In this document: in pieces, positions 1 to 7,867 of the stretch
How positions within the stretch are numbered: the first letter of the stretch is position 1
Layout of the letters: every line of letters starts with the position of its first letter
Assembly: GCA_008671285.1 (NCBI GenBank)
Contig: RPYR01000016.1
Span: 1 to 14,701 of the forward strand
Direction of reading: 5' to 3'
Source: Collinsella aerofaciens
GTDB lineage: Bacteria > Actinomycetota > Coriobacteriia > Coriobacteriales > Coriobacteriaceae
Length of the DNA: 14,701 nt
Notes under the pieces: model-generated
Told to the model about the DNA's origin: nothing
The model's database searches: none
Seen by the model: the letters and a program-made list of their open reading frames with translations, nothing else
Translations under genes and position numbers: made by a program

Positions 1-243
1 GACAATCAGGCCATGCTTGACGCTCTCATGCTTCTGCAGCATGGGATCGGTGCCCGAACAGGAGGCGTCGCCGGCGACCGTCAACATGACGTCGGTCAGC
101 GCCTCCTTATAGGGCTCGGCCTGCTTGGAGCGATCGAGGGCACGACGGATCTTGGCCGTAGAGACCATCTCCATCGTGCGCGTGATCTGCTTGGTCGTGG
201 TAACCGAGGAGATTCGCTTCTTAATGTCGCGAAGGTTGGCCAT
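1..243 (-). CDS. atpG: ATP synthase F1 subunit gamma (3' end cut by window edge)
   Basis: This is the N-terminal 81 codons of the gamma subunit, the central rotor shaft of F1 that couples c-ring rotation to catalysis in the alpha/beta hexamer. The start MANLRDIKKRI and the following MEMVSTAKIRRAL segment match the conserved N-terminal helix of the family (usual form MANL/AxxIKxRI...TKAMxMVAxxKLRRA). The ATG lies 5 nt after the atpA stop. A GGAGA Shine-Dalgarno sits inside the last atpA codons, so translation is probably coupled to atpA. The gene runs off the left edge, so the C-terminal helix and everything after about residue 81 is not visible. atpD and atpC would be expected next, outside the window. 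Confidence 0.96.
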   Translation of the reverse strand, partial: MANLRDIKKRISSVTTTKQITRTMEMVSTAKIRRALDRSKQAEPYKEALTDVMLTVAGDASCSGTDPMLQKHESVKHGLIV

Positions 244-248
244 AGGGC

Positions 249-1847
249 TTAGTTCTCCTCTGATCCAGTCGTATCGGCATGGTGCTTGGCCATGAACTGC
301 TGCTTGAAGTCACCGATAACGCGCAGAAGCTCAGCCTTGGTGTCATCGTCGATCTTCTTGGCGCGAACCTTATCGAGCAGCGAGCCAAAGCCGTTGTCCA
401 GGTACTCGATAAGCTCAGCGCGGAAAGGCAGCACGTCGGCGATCTCCAGGTCGTCCAGGAAGCCCTCGTTGCCTGCAAACAGAACTGCAATCTGCTCGCC
501 AACCTCAAACGGCTTGTAGCGCGGCTGCTTAAGGAGCTCAGTCATGCGAGCGCCGTGGGTAAGCTGCTTTTGCGTGGCCTCGTCGAGGTCGGAGCCGAAC
601 TGCGTAAAGCCGGCGAGCTCCTGGTACGAAGCGAGGTCAAGACGAAGATTGCCGGCAACCTGCTTCATGGCCTTGGTCTGTGCGTCGCCACCGACGCGGG
701 ACACGGAGATACCCACGTCGACTGCCGGGCGCTGGCCCTGGAAGAAGAGCTCGGACTGCAGGTAGATCTGACCATCGGTAATGGAAATGACGTTGGTCGG
801 AATGTAGGCCGAGACGTCGCCGTCCTGGGTCTCGATGATCGGCAGAGCCGTCATGGAGCCGTAACCGTTCTTCTTGGACATCTTGACGGCACGCTCGAGC
901 TGACGTGAGTGCAGGTAGAAGATGTCGCCAGGATAGGCCTCGCGTCCGGGCGGCCGATGCAGCGTCAGCGAAATCTGACGGTACGCCACAGCCAGCTTGG
1001 ACAGGTCGTCGTAGATGACGAGCACGTGGCCGCCGGGGTTGGTCTCGCTGGCGGGCTTGCCGTCCTCGCCGTTGTACATGAAGAACTCGCCGATAGCGGC
1101 ACCGGCCATAGGCGCGATGTACTGCATAGGGGCGGAATCGGCAGCGGTGGCCGAAACGATAATGGTGTAGTCGAGCGCACCGTGCTGAGCGAGGGTCTCG
1201 CGGATGTTGGCAACCGTGGAGGCCTTCTGGCCGATGGCGACATAGATGCAGACCATGCCCTTGCCGCGCTGGTTGAGGATAGCGTCGATGGCGATGGCGG
1301 TCTTACCGGTCTTACGGTCGCCGATGATGAGCTCACGCTGACCGCGGCCAATAGGCACCATGGAGTCGATAGCGAGCAGACCGGTCTGAACCGGCTCACA
1401 CACCGGGGTACGGTCGATGACGCCGGGGGCCTTGAACTCGATGGGGCGACGGTGCGTGGCGACGATGTCGCCCAGGCCGTCGATGGGCTGGCCGAGCGGA
1501 TTGACGACGCGGCCGAGCATGGCGCGGCTCACAGGGATATCCATAATGCGGCCAGTGGTGCGGCACTCGTCGCCTTCCTTGATGGAGTCGACGGCACCAA
1601 ACAGAACGGCGCCGACCTCGTCACGGTCAAGGTTCTGGGCAAGGCCGAAGACGGTCTCACCGGTATCGGAGCTCTTGAACTCCAGAAGCTCGCCTGCCAT
1701 GGCGCTCTTAAGGCCGGAGACGCGCGCGATGCCGTCGCCTACCTCGTCGACCGTTGAAACCTCATGCGTATCGACCGTCGCGGAGAGGCTCGTGAGCTGC
1801 TCCTGCAGTTTCTTGGCGATATCCTGGGCATTGAGGGTTTCGGACAT
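249..1847 (-). CDS. atpA: ATP synthase F1 subunit alpha
   Basis: Full-length (532 aa) alpha subunit, the non-catalytic nucleotide-binding partner of beta in the F1 hexamer. Seen in the sequence: the Walker A loop GDRKTGKT at residues 176-183, the family signature [10 protein letters not shown] at 374-383, and the arginine that completes the beta catalytic site at R384 (SRVGG). The C-terminal helical domain ends in a short acidic tail. Compared with the E. coli protein, about 13 extra residues sit near 259-273 (roughly positions 1029-1073), between the conserved GEFF and VIYDDLSK segments. I expect this to be a lineage-specific insertion rather than an error, because the frame is intact on both sides. 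The ATG overlaps the atpH stop by one base (TAATG), which points to translational coupling. Stop codon TAA. Confidence 0.98.
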   Translation of the reverse strand: MSETLNAQDIAKKLQEQLTSLSATVDTHEVSTVDEVGDGIARVSGLKSAMAGELLEFKSSDTGETVFGLAQNLDRDEVGAVLFGAVDSIKEGDECRTTGRIMDIPVSRAMLGRVVNPLGQPIDGLGDIVATHRRPIEFKAPGVIDRTPVCEPVQTGLLAIDSMVPIGRGQRELIIGDRKTGKTAIAIDAILNQRGKGMVCIYVAIGQKASTVANIRETLAQHGALDYTIIVSATAADSAPMQYIAPMAGAAIGEFFMYNGEDGKPASETNPGGHVLVIYDDLSKLAVAYRQISLTLHRPPGREAYPGDIFYLHSRQLERAVKMSKKNGYGSMTALPIIETQDGDVSAYIPTNVISITDGQIYLQSELFFQGQRPAVDVGISVSRVGGDAQTKAMKQVAGNLRLDLASYQELAGFTQFGSDLDEATQKQLTHGARMTELLKQPRYKPFEVGEQIAVLFAGNEGFLDDLEIADVLPFRAELIEYLDNGFGSLLDKVRAKKIDDDTKAELLRVIGDFKQQFMAKHHADTTGSEEN

Positions 1848-2323
1848 TAGGCTTCACCTCCGTACGAATTAGCAGAGTTTGCGAGGGTCTCCTGTGCGAT
1901 GCGCAGCTGCGTCTTGACGGAAATGTCACGACGCTCGCCGCGAGCCTCGAGCACCAGGCCGCCCACGATAGACGGGTCGACCTGCTCGATAAGGAATACC
2001 TTGCGGCCGAAGTCCTGCTCGCATTTCTTAGTGATGGTTTGACGCAGCTCGTCGTCGAGCGGGATCGCCGTGGTGACGGTCACGCCCACTACATCCTCGT
2101 CTTCCTCGGCAACATACTTAAAGGCAGCTGCCACCTTGGGAAGAAGGTCGAGCTGGTCGCGCTTGGACATGGTGTCGAGCACGGCGATGATCTCGGGGCT
2201 GGCAGAAGCCAGGCGCTCGATCATCTCGAGGTCCTCGAACACATGGTTCTCGGCCTTAGCGGCTTCCAGAAGGGAGCGCGCGTAGGTCTCGAGCACCTTG
2301 TCCTGATAGCGGCTAGTCGGCAT
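1847..2323 (-). CDS. atpH: ATP synthase F1 subunit delta
   Basis: 158-aa delta (OSCP-like) subunit, which sits on top of F1 and ties it to the b-subunit stalk. The N-terminal half ([17 protein letters not shown]) resembles the alpha-helical F1-binding domain. The C-terminal motif [16 protein letters not shown] at about 117-132 is the typical delta/OSCP signature. It is shorter than the usual 175-180 aa but appears complete. Its start lies inside the last 11 bases of atpF and its stop overlaps the atpA start, so it is tightly packed in the operon. Stop codon TAA. Confidence 0.95.
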   Translation of the reverse strand: MPTSRYQDKVLETYARSLLEAAKAENHVFEDLEMIERLASASPEIIAVLDTMSKRDQLDLLPKVAAAFKYVAEEDEDVVGVTVTTAIPLDDELRQTITKKCEQDFGRKVFLIEQVDPSIVGGLVLEARGERRDISVKTQLRIAQETLANSANSYGGEA

Positions 2324-2915
2324 TCAGGCTACCTGCTTCCTGGATGTAGCGCTCGATGAGCTTCTTCTGCTCGGCCTCGTCCTCGAGTGCCTCGCCCACG
2401 ATCTTGGTGGCGACGGCAACGGACAGGTCGGCGATGGAGCTCGCGGCACCGGCGTAGATGGACTTGCGCTCGTCCTCGACGGTCGTATGGGCCTTGGCGA
2501 TGATCTCCTCGGCCTCCTTGTGAGCAGCCTCGATGATACGGGCGCGCTCGGACTCGGCGTCCTTACGGGCCTCGAGAACGATGTCGGCAGCCTGACGACG
2601 GGCGTCGGTGACGATCGAGTCGGACTCAGCGCGCTTGGCGATAGCCTCCTGCTTGGTCTTCTCGGCCTCGTCGAGGCTCTCCTCGATCTTCTTGCCGCGC
2701 TCCTCCATGGTTTTCATGATGCCCGGCAGGGCGACCTTGGCCAGCACGATCCAGATGATCAGGAAGGCGATAAGCGCCGGGATGAACTCCGCCATCTTAG
2801 GGATGAGGATGTCCGCACCGGCAGCGCCGTCCTCAGCGAACGCGGAAACCGGCATGAGCAGCGCGGCCGCGGACGCGGAGAGTGCGATCGCGCTCTTCTG
2901 GGATGAAAGATTCAT
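2313..2915 (-). CDS. atpF: ATP synthase Fo subunit b
   Basis: 200-aa b subunit, the peripheral stalk. A single strong membrane helix lies at about residues 42-64 (FIPALIAFLIIWIVLAKVAL). It is followed by a long charged, Ala/Glu/Lys-rich helix from about 68 to 170 suited to dimer formation, and a delta-binding C-terminus. Unusually, a second hydrophobic stretch comes first: residues 8-27 look like a Sec signal peptide ending in AFA, followed by ED. Most b subunits start directly at the membrane helix. The ATG used has a GGAG Shine-Dalgarno about 9 nt upstream and lies 15 nt after the atpE stop, which supports the long form. Whether the leader is cleaved or kept as a second membrane segment cannot be told from sequence. 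Stop codon TAG. Confidence 0.96.
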   Translation of the reverse strand: MNLSSQKSAIALSASAAALLMPVSAFAEDGAAGADILIPKMAEFIPALIAFLIIWIVLAKVALPGIMKTMEERGKKIEESLDEAEKTKQEAIAKRAESDSIVTDARRQAADIVLEARKDAESERARIIEAAHKEAEEIIAKAHTTVEDERKSIYAGAASSIADLSVAVATKIVGEALEDEAEQKKLIERYIQEAGSLNAD

Positions 2916-2930
2916 ACTTGACGCTCCGTG

Positions 2931-3125
2931 CTATTTAACGATCAGCGCGACAACGAAGCCGATCAGAGCCAGAGCCTCGCCGAAGGCGGAGCCCATGATG
3001 AAGACGGTGAACACGCGGCCCTGGACCTCAGGCTGACGGGCCATAGCACCCGTAGCACCCAGAGCAGACAGGCCGATAGCAAGACCAGCGCCGATAACAC
3101 CGAGACCGTAACCGATAACTCCCAC
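2931..3125 (-). CDS. atpE: ATP synthase Fo subunit c (short form, GTG start)
   Basis: 64-aa proteolipid that forms the ion-driven c-ring. Two hydrophobic helices flank the polar loop ARQPE at residues 29-33. The ion-carrying carboxylate is E50 in the second helix (GSAFGEALALIGF). The residue after it is Ala rather than the Ser/Thr typical of sodium-binding rings, so proton coupling is the better guess. The length is below the usual 70-80 aa because the N-terminal helix begins almost at once. The start is GTG with a strong AGGAGG about 4 nt upstream. An in-frame TAA lies ten codons before it, so a longer form is excluded. Stop codon TAG. A 124-nt gap separates it from atpB, as is common for this highly translated cistron. 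Confidence 0.95.
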   Translation of the reverse strand: MGVIGYGLGVIGAGLAIGLSALGATGAMARQPEVQGRVFTVFIMGSAFGEALALIGFVVALIVK

Positions 3126-3249
3126 GATTCCTCCTTTGTCGTGCGTGTCTTATTTCACGCAGGATAACCTTTTTATAACTGCCGGGCTCCATGGGTACGG
3201 GCACCGGCGGTTTAACGAATTGCCTTACCTTTAAGGCGCGAACGGAAGA
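3126..3249 (-). promoter_or_regulatory. atpE leader with strong ribosome binding site
   Basis: The atpB-atpE gap is the largest inside the operon. The 60 nt before atpE are A-rich in the transcript (TTATAAAAAGG and GTGAAATAAGACA) and end in AAAGGAGG close to the GTG start. In E. coli a similar A/U-rich leader raises translation of atpE, because c is needed in about ten copies per complex. The same role here is an inference. A GC stem (GCCGG/CCGGC) further up could be a weak processing or stability hairpin. I see no clear internal promoter. Confidence 0.45.
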
Positions 3250-4053
3250 CTACTCCTCCTCCGCGACCTCCTCTGCCTCGGAGACATACACGGCGGTAAG
3301 GACCGTGAAGACGTAAGCCTGGATGGCGCCGACCACAAGCTCGATCGCATAGATCAGGATGAGGATGGCAAGCCAGGCCAGCGAAGGCAGGGCGCCGACG
3401 GCGTGGGCCGCGGAAACCTGCTGAAGCAGCGGCTGCATGAACATGCTCGCCATGATGGCGAACGAGCCCATGACCACGTGTCCTGCGAACATGTTGCAGA
3501 ACAGACGGACGGCGAGCGTGATGAGGCGCAGGAAGGTCGAGAAAAGCTCGACGACCCACACGAGCACGTTCATCGGGAAGCTCACGCCCTGCGGGGCGAG
3601 GCTCTTGATGTAGCCAATCACGCCGTGAGCCTTGCATCCGTAGTAGATGAAGTACACGAAGGCGAAGATGGCGAGCGCGGCGGTGGAGCCGATTGCGCCG
3701 GTGCCGGGCTTCATTCCCGGGATCAGGCCGATCATGTTATTGATCAGGATGAACAGGAAAAGCGAGCACAGGAACGGGAAGTGCTTCTTCCAGTTCTCAC
3801 CCACGACGCCCTTGCCGATATCGTTCTCGACGTACTCGATGATGTACTCGAAACCGTTGACGAAGAAGCCCTTGGGAACCAGGGTCTGCTTCTTCTTGAA
3901 CACGGCCAGGACGATCAGGAGCACGATCGTGGAGACGATCAGCCAAAACGAGTACTGCGTGATGCCGCAGCTCAGATCGCCCACGACAGGGGTGGAGCTG
4001 AACTCGCTGACCAGATGATTAATCTCATCAGGCAGCTTTTCAAAAATTTCCAC
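3250..4053 (-). CDS. atpB: ATP synthase Fo subunit a
   Basis: 267-aa polytopic membrane subunit that provides the two half-channels for ion flow past the c-ring. The essential arginine is R183 in the segment AVRLFCNMFAGH, equivalent to E. coli R210. The last helix (LILIYAIELVVGAIQAYVF) holds E238 and Q245, where polar channel residues are expected. Several further hydrophobic helices lie at about 33-52, 92-112, 122-140 and 190-210. The C-terminus is unusually acidic (EAEEVAEEE). The start is GTG with only a modest AAAGG upstream, and it lies 3 nt after the stop of the preceding small membrane gene, which suggests coupling. Stop codon TAG. Confidence 0.97.
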   Translation of the reverse strand: MEIFEKLPDEINHLVSEFSSTPVVGDLSCGITQYSFWLIVSTIVLLIVLAVFKKKQTLVPKGFFVNGFEYIIEYVENDIGKGVVGENWKKHFPFLCSLFLFILINNMIGLIPGMKPGTGAIGSTAALAIFAFVYFIYYGCKAHGVIGYIKSLAPQGVSFPMNVLVWVVELFSTFLRLITLAVRLFCNMFAGHVVMGSFAIMASMFMQPLLQQVSAAHAVGALPSLAWLAILILIYAIELVVGAIQAYVFTVLTAVYVSEAEEVAEEE

Positions 4054-4056
4054 GAC

Positions 4057-4368
4057 TTACCTTTCGACCTCATGAGGATCTCGCAGCGCCTTGGCGACGC
4101 GAACCGTGCAGGCGGCCATAAAGGCCACGAAGCCGATCGCCTCGCCCAGGAGGAACATGCGAAATGCCTCTCCGAACAACACAAACACAACCAAGGTAAA
4201 GACGAGCAGGGCGATTGCCGAGACCGCCAGACTCACCATACCCTTGAGCATGTCCGCATTCTGCTTATCGTCAAGAACCGGCTTGAGCGTAAAGACAAAG
4301 GGAAGGAAGGCAATTGCGCCCGCGATGGCGCCTGCAACGATAGCGAGCAGATCGGCTATCTGAAACAC
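4057..4368 (-). CDS. Small membrane protein, probable AtpI-like first gene of the atp operon
   Basis: Predicted 103-aa protein with three hydrophobic segments at about 5-28, 42-65 and 70-90 and a short charged tail (RDPHEVER). Position, size and topology fit AtpI, which helps assemble the c-ring or handle Mg2+ in some bacteria. Sequence similarity is too weak for me to assign the name. The frame stays open to a TTG at 4443, but that codon would lie at or before the predicted transcription start. The GTG at 4368, with GAGG six bases upstream, is my choice; the GTG at 4380 is another option. The stop TAA is 3 nt before atpB. Confidence 0.75.
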   Translation of the reverse strand: MFQIADLLAIVAGAIAGAIAFLPFVFTLKPVLDDKQNADMLKGMVSLAVSAIALLVFTLVVFVLFGEAFRMFLLGEAIGFVAFMAACTVRVAKALRDPHEVER

Positions 4369-4429
4369 TGGCGTCCTCACTTTCCTTTTTAACGCTTCAC
4401 AGAACAGTTCCCGCCAAACATTGGTGACT

Positions 4430-4457
4430 ATTGTACGAGCCAATCGCTAAAGTACAA
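4430..4457 (-). promoter_or_regulatory. Candidate sigma-70-type promoter of the atp operon
   Basis: On the minus strand TTGTAC (4457-4452) and TACAAT (4435-4430) are spaced by 16 bp. The -10 box matches the consensus at 5 of 6 positions; the -35 box matches at only 3. It is the best box pair I see in the gap upstream of the operon, and it places the transcription start near 4423, about 55 nt before the preferred GTG of the first gene. Judged by eye only. Confidence 0.5.
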
Positions 4458-4572
4458 CCGAAAAAGCATCGGTTAATACGCACCTGTTCGTTTTCTTAAG
4501 ACCTTCTTTATGCCGCAGGTACGGTAATACGTTTTTCTCGAACCCTGCAGGGCAAAACGTCCGTTAACAGGA

Positions 4573-4607
4573 GTGCGCGCGGTCGCCTTTTGTTCGTCCG
4601 CGCGCAC
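4573..4607 (-). terminator. Perfect 10-bp hairpin after upp, possible terminator
   Basis: GTGCGCGCGG (4573-4582) and its exact reverse complement (4598-4607) enclose a 15-nt loop, 42 nt after the upp stop codon. The stem is very GC-rich. On the minus strand the sequence after it has only a weak T tract (TCCTGTTAACGGACGTTTT), so intrinsic termination is plausible but not textbook. It separates upp from the atp promoter. Confidence 0.5.
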
Positions 4608-4649
4608 CGTTTCTTCGTATTTGCAGCCGCGGCCGTCTTAGCCCAGCGA

Positions 4650-5297
4650 CTAGAGCGTGCCGTAGATACGGTCGCCGGCGTCGCCCAGGCCGGGAACGAT
4701 GTAGGCAGCCTCGTTGAGATGGTCGTCGATGGCGCAGGTATAGATATGCACATCAGGGTCCTTCTCAGTCAGCGACTTGAGGCCCTCGGGGGCCGCGACG
4801 ATGCACAGCATGCGGATGTCCTTGACACCGCGCTCGCGCAGGTAGCTGAGGGCCATCTCGGCCGAACCGCCCGTGGCGAGCATGGGGTCGACGACCAGGC
4901 AGATGCGCTGGTCGATATCCTTGGGCATCTTGCAGTAATACTCGTGCGGCTCGTGGGTGACCTCGTCGCGCTCCATGCCGATGTGGCCCACGCGAGCGGA
5001 GGGCACCAGGTCGAGGATGCCGTCGACCATGCCAAGGCCCGCACGCAGGATGGGCACGATGGCGAGTTTCTTGCCGGCAAGCTGTTTGAACGTGGCGGTA
5101 GTGATGGGGGTCTCGACCTCGACGTCTTCCATAGGCAGGTCGCGCATGGCCTCGTAGCCGTCAAAAAGCGCGAGTTCGCGCACGAGCTGACGGAACTGGT
5201 TGGTGCCGGTGTTTTTGTCGCGCAGGATCGACAGCTTGTGCTGGACGAGCGGGTGGTCGACAAGCGTCACACGGGACGCATCGTAGGTGACGGTCAT
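4650..5297 (-). CDS. upp: Uracil phosphoribosyltransferase
   Basis: 215-aa cytosolic salvage enzyme that joins uracil and PRPP to give UMP and pyrophosphate. The PRPP-binding loop is seen at about 137-145 (DPMLATGGS) and the uracil-binding C-terminal segment at 201-214 ([14 protein letters not shown]). The N-terminal [16 protein letters not shown] at 15-30 is also typical of Upp. Length is close to the usual 208-210 aa. The ATG at 5297 was chosen because the family starts here and an AAAGGGG lies about 10 nt upstream; an in-frame ATG 20 codons earlier adds residues unlike the family. upp next to the atp operon is a widespread arrangement. Stop codon TAG. Confidence 0.97.
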   Translation of the reverse strand: MTVTYDASRVTLVDHPLVQHKLSILRDKNTGTNQFRQLVRELALFDGYEAMRDLPMEDVEVETPITTATFKQLAGKKLAIVPILRAGLGMVDGILDLVPSARVGHIGMERDEVTHEPHEYYCKMPKDIDQRICLVVDPMLATGGSAEMALSYLRERGVKDIRMLCIVAAPEGLKSLTEKDPDVHIYTCAIDDHLNEAAYIVPGLGDAGDRIYGTL

Positions 5298-5420
5298 GGA
5301 TTGATTGCCCCTTTCGTTGCGGCCGCAAAACGGCCTTGCTGACAAGGCGTGCAGCAATGTTGCCGCCGCACGCCATGCATTAGTTTAGCGGTTTGTTGTA
5401 TCGAGCAGCCCATCGCAGCC
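5298..5420 (-). promoter_or_regulatory. upp leader with two hairpins
   Basis: The gap between glpK and upp holds two potential stems in the upp transcript. The first is 9 bp (5347-5355 with 5365-5373, one G-U pair, 9-nt loop). The second is 5 bp (5321-5325 with 5331-5335, loop TTTTG), close to the Shine-Dalgarno. A promoter could lie in the AT-rich stretch around 5381-5402 (TAAACT as a weak -10), but no good -35 is visible. Stems could serve as glpK transcript end or as leader control of upp; neither can be decided from sequence. Confidence 0.35.
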
Positions 5421-6962
5421 CTACTGTGCGGTGCTGAGCGAGCGCCTGACTGCATCACGCCAGCCCGCAAGGTTTTGCTCGCGGCGCTCGGCGGACATGT
5501 GGGGAAGGAAGGTCCTAACGATCTGGGCATTTTGCTCCAGCTCCTCCAGGTCTTCCCAATAGCCGACGGCAAGACCCGCCAAGTACGCGGCACCGATTGC
5601 CGTGGTCTCCACCGTCTCGCATTGCAGCACGGGGATATCCAGCAGGTCGGCCTGGAATTGCATGATGAACTCGTTGCGCGAGGCACCGCCATCGACAGAC
5701 AGGCGCTCGATCGAAAGCCCCACGTCCTGCTCCATGGCGCGCAGCACGTCGTAGCTCTGATATGCCATGGATTCGCAGGCGGCACGTACGATGGTCGCAC
5801 GGCTCGAGGCGCCGGTCAGACCGCACACGATACCGCGGGCATGCGGGTCCCACCAGGGAGCGCCCAAACCCGCAAAGGCGGGAACGAAGTAGCAGCCCTC
5901 GTTGTCGCTAATCGAAGCGGCGAGTTGTGCCGACTCGCTCACGCTCGAGATGATGCCCATGTTGTTGCGAAGCCAGTTCATCGTTGAACCGGCGGCAAAA
6001 ATAGAGCCCTCGAGCGCATAGCTGACTTTGCCGTCCGCAGCGATACCGATGGTGGAGACCAGGCCATTCTTGGATTCGACGATCTCGTCGCCGGTGTTCA
6101 TGAGCATAAAGCAGCCCGTGCCATAGGTGTTTTTGGTCTGGCCGGGATAGAAGCAGCAGTGACCGAACAGCGATGCCTGCTGGTCGCCCGCCACACCCAT
6201 GATGGGCGGCATGTTGGTCATGATGTCGCTCGCGACGCGGCCGTAGTCGCCCGAGCTCCAGCGAACCTCGGGCATCATGGAACGTGGAACGTCAAAGAGC
6301 GCCAGCAGGTCGTCGTCCCAATCGAGCGTATGGATATTAAAGAGTGCCGTGCGGCTGGCATTGGTGTAGTCGGTGGCAAAGACCTGGCCGCCGGTGAGGT
6401 TGTAGATGAGCCAGGTGTCGATGGTGCCAAACATGAGGTCGCCCGCCGCCGCGCTCTCGCGTGCGCCGTCGACGTTGTCGAGAATCCACTGCACCTTGGA
6501 GGCCGAGAAATACGGGTCAAGCGTAAGTCCCGTGCGGGAGCGCACCAGCTCCTCGCAACCCTGTTCAACCAACGCGTCGATCGCCGGCGCGGTACGACGG
6601 CACTGCCATACGATGGCGTTATAGATGGGCTGGCCGCTCACGCGGTCCCAGACCACCGTGGTCTCGCGCTGGTTGGAGATGCCGATGGCGGCGATGCGAT
6701 CGGAATGGATGCCGCTCTTAAACTGAACCTCCATCATCACGCCGATCTGGCTGGCAAGCACCTCCGTGGGATCCTGCTCCACCCAGCCGGGGCGCGGGAA
6801 GCTGGTTTTGACGCTACGACGTGCCTGCGCGACGATGCAGCCGTATTCGTCGACAATGGCCGCGAGTACCGAGGTAGTGCCGCAGTCGAGCGCCATGATG
6901 TAGGAACCGCCAAAGTTAAACGAGGCATCTTCCATGCCCAGGCTGCCCAGATTCAACGACAT
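5421..6962 (-). CDS. glpK: Glycerol kinase
   Basis: 513-aa FGGY-family kinase that phosphorylates glycerol to sn-glycerol 3-phosphate in the cytosol. Glycerol-site residues of GlpK are in place: R99-E100 (NQRETTVVW), W119, Y151 and the catalytic D260-Q261 (VAGDQQASLFGH). The FGGY signature segment YFSASKVQWILDN is at 151-163, and GLGAPWWDPHARG at 365-377 belongs to the ATP domain. The N-terminus has about 17-20 residues before the usual phosphate-binding start. That motif reads DCGTTSVLAA rather than the common DQGTTSSRA, so the Gln and the following Arg of the motif are replaced. The ATG has AAGGG about 9 nt upstream and lies 13 nt after the stop of the upstream gene. Stop codon TAG. No glpF or glpD is nearby. 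Confidence 0.94.
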   Translation of the reverse strand: MSLNLGSLGMEDASFNFGGSYIMALDCGTTSVLAAIVDEYGCIVAQARRSVKTSFPRPGWVEQDPTEVLASQIGVMMEVQFKSGIHSDRIAAIGISNQRETTVVWDRVSGQPIYNAIVWQCRRTAPAIDALVEQGCEELVRSRTGLTLDPYFSASKVQWILDNVDGARESAAAGDLMFGTIDTWLIYNLTGGQVFATDYTNASRTALFNIHTLDWDDDLLALFDVPRSMMPEVRWSSGDYGRVASDIMTNMPPIMGVAGDQQASLFGHCCFYPGQTKNTYGTGCFMLMNTGDEIVESKNGLVSTIGIAADGKVSYALEGSIFAAGSTMNWLRNNMGIISSVSESAQLAASISDNEGCYFVPAFAGLGAPWWDPHARGIVCGLTGASSRATIVRAACESMAYQSYDVLRAMEQDVGLSIERLSVDGGASRNEFIMQFQADLLDIPVLQCETVETTAIGAAYLAGLAVGYWEDLEELEQNAQIVRTFLPHMSAERREQNLAGWRDAVRRSLSTAQ

Positions 6963-6975
6963 CGCTTACACCCTT

Positions 6976-7719
6976 CTATTGCATCGGGTCGGACAGGACC
7001 CGCTCGATCTCTGATGCGGGAAGTGCGCCTTGGCGCAGGATCTGGAGCCCGCCGTGCTGGAACGACACGATGGTCGAGGCGTCGCGACACGGGGTCTCAC
7101 CGGCGTCGACGGCAACATCGACCCCCTCCAGGATGCGACCCTCGACGGCGGCAAAGCTTGCCGGCGAAGGCGCGCCGTGCGTGTTGGCGCTCGTGCAGGC
7201 AAGGGGACTGCCGCAGGCGCGGATGAGCGCTTGGACCACGGGAGAGGCCGAAGCGCGCAGGGCCACGGTGTCGTCGGCAGCGCGCATAAAGGTCGGCACG
7301 CAGGGGGCTGCCTTGACCACGATAGTCAGGGCTCCCGGCCAGCATCGTCGCGCGAGTACGCGGGCATCTTCCGGGATATCCACGCCATAGCGGTCGAGTG
7401 CTTCGACGCCATCGACCAGCCAAGCGACGGTTTGCGTGAGCTCACGTTGCTTGAGAGTGAAGATACGGCGATAGCCGGTGCCGAGCGCAGGAACTGCGGC
7501 GCCATTGACGGCAGCCTGCGGATCGCGCGGCCACGATGGGAATTCGCTTGTATCTTGGGGCACGGCGCCCGAGAAGGCGTTGACTGCCACGGCGACACCG
7601 TAGACGGTCTCGGTCGGAATCAAGGCCAGGCCGCCGCGGCCGAGCACCTCGGCCGTGCGCTCGACGGCAAGCCGATGCGGCTCGCGCGTTCCCTCGTATA
7701 CCCGATAGACCGTCTGCAT
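6976..7719 (-). CDS. L-threonylcarbamoyladenylate synthase (YrdC/Sua5/YwlC family)
   Basis: 247-aa member of the family that makes threonylcarbamoyl-AMP from threonine, bicarbonate and ATP, the first step of t6A37 modification of ANN-decoding tRNAs. Seen: PTETVYG at 35-41, the KQR binding motif at 90-92, WPGALTIVV at 127-135, SANTHGAPSP at 177-186 and the end motif DAGETPCRDASTIV at 205-218. It lacks the C-terminal Sua5 domain and is longer than typical YrdC only because of about 30 extra residues at 47-83, between PTETVYG and RRIFTLKQR. The start ATG has AAGGGG about 12 nt upstream. Position after prfA-prmC is the classical place for this gene. Stop codon TAG; glpK starts 13 nt later and is probably co-transcribed. 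Confidence 0.9.
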   Translation of the reverse strand: MQTVYRVYEGTREPHRLAVERTAEVLGRGGLALIPTETVYGVAVAVNAFSGAVPQDTSEFPSWPRDPQAAVNGAAVPALGTGYRRIFTLKQRELTQTVAWLVDGVEALDRYGVDIPEDARVLARRCWPGALTIVVKAAPCVPTFMRAADDTVALRASASPVVQALIRACGSPLACTSANTHGAPSPASFAAVEGRILEGVDVAVDAGETPCRDASTIVSFQHGGLQILRQGALPASEIERVLSDPMQ

Positions 7720-7867
7720 GTGTATGCCAGCCCCTTACGCTCCGGTGCAAGTTTGTTTACTGTGGGGCATTCTCGCACGAAACATTCAACCTATTTGCCC
7801 AGAGCGCATGTTGGTTTGGTGAGCGGCTCTAGTAGTCGGTGAAAGTGAGGGGGTTAATTGAAGATTT

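Noticed and set aside
909..1757. A 282-codon open frame on the plus strand opposite atpA
   Set aside because: Shadow of the well-supported atpA; composition is the antisense of atpA and there is no credible protein family.
4369..4443. N-terminal extension of the AtpI-like protein from a TTG at 4443
   Set aside because: The TTG lies between the -35 and -10 boxes of the best promoter candidate and has no ribosome site; a later GTG is better supported.
4543..4552. Perfect 10-bp palindrome CCCTGCAGGG upstream of the atp promoter
   Set aside because: No loop, so it cannot form a hairpin; such palindromes are frequent by chance in GC-rich DNA and no regulator is suggested by context.
6159..7226. 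A 355-codon open frame on the plus strand opposite glpK and the YrdC gene
   Set aside because: Spans the ends of two well-supported minus-strand genes and has the Arg/His/Ala-rich composition of an antisense shadow.
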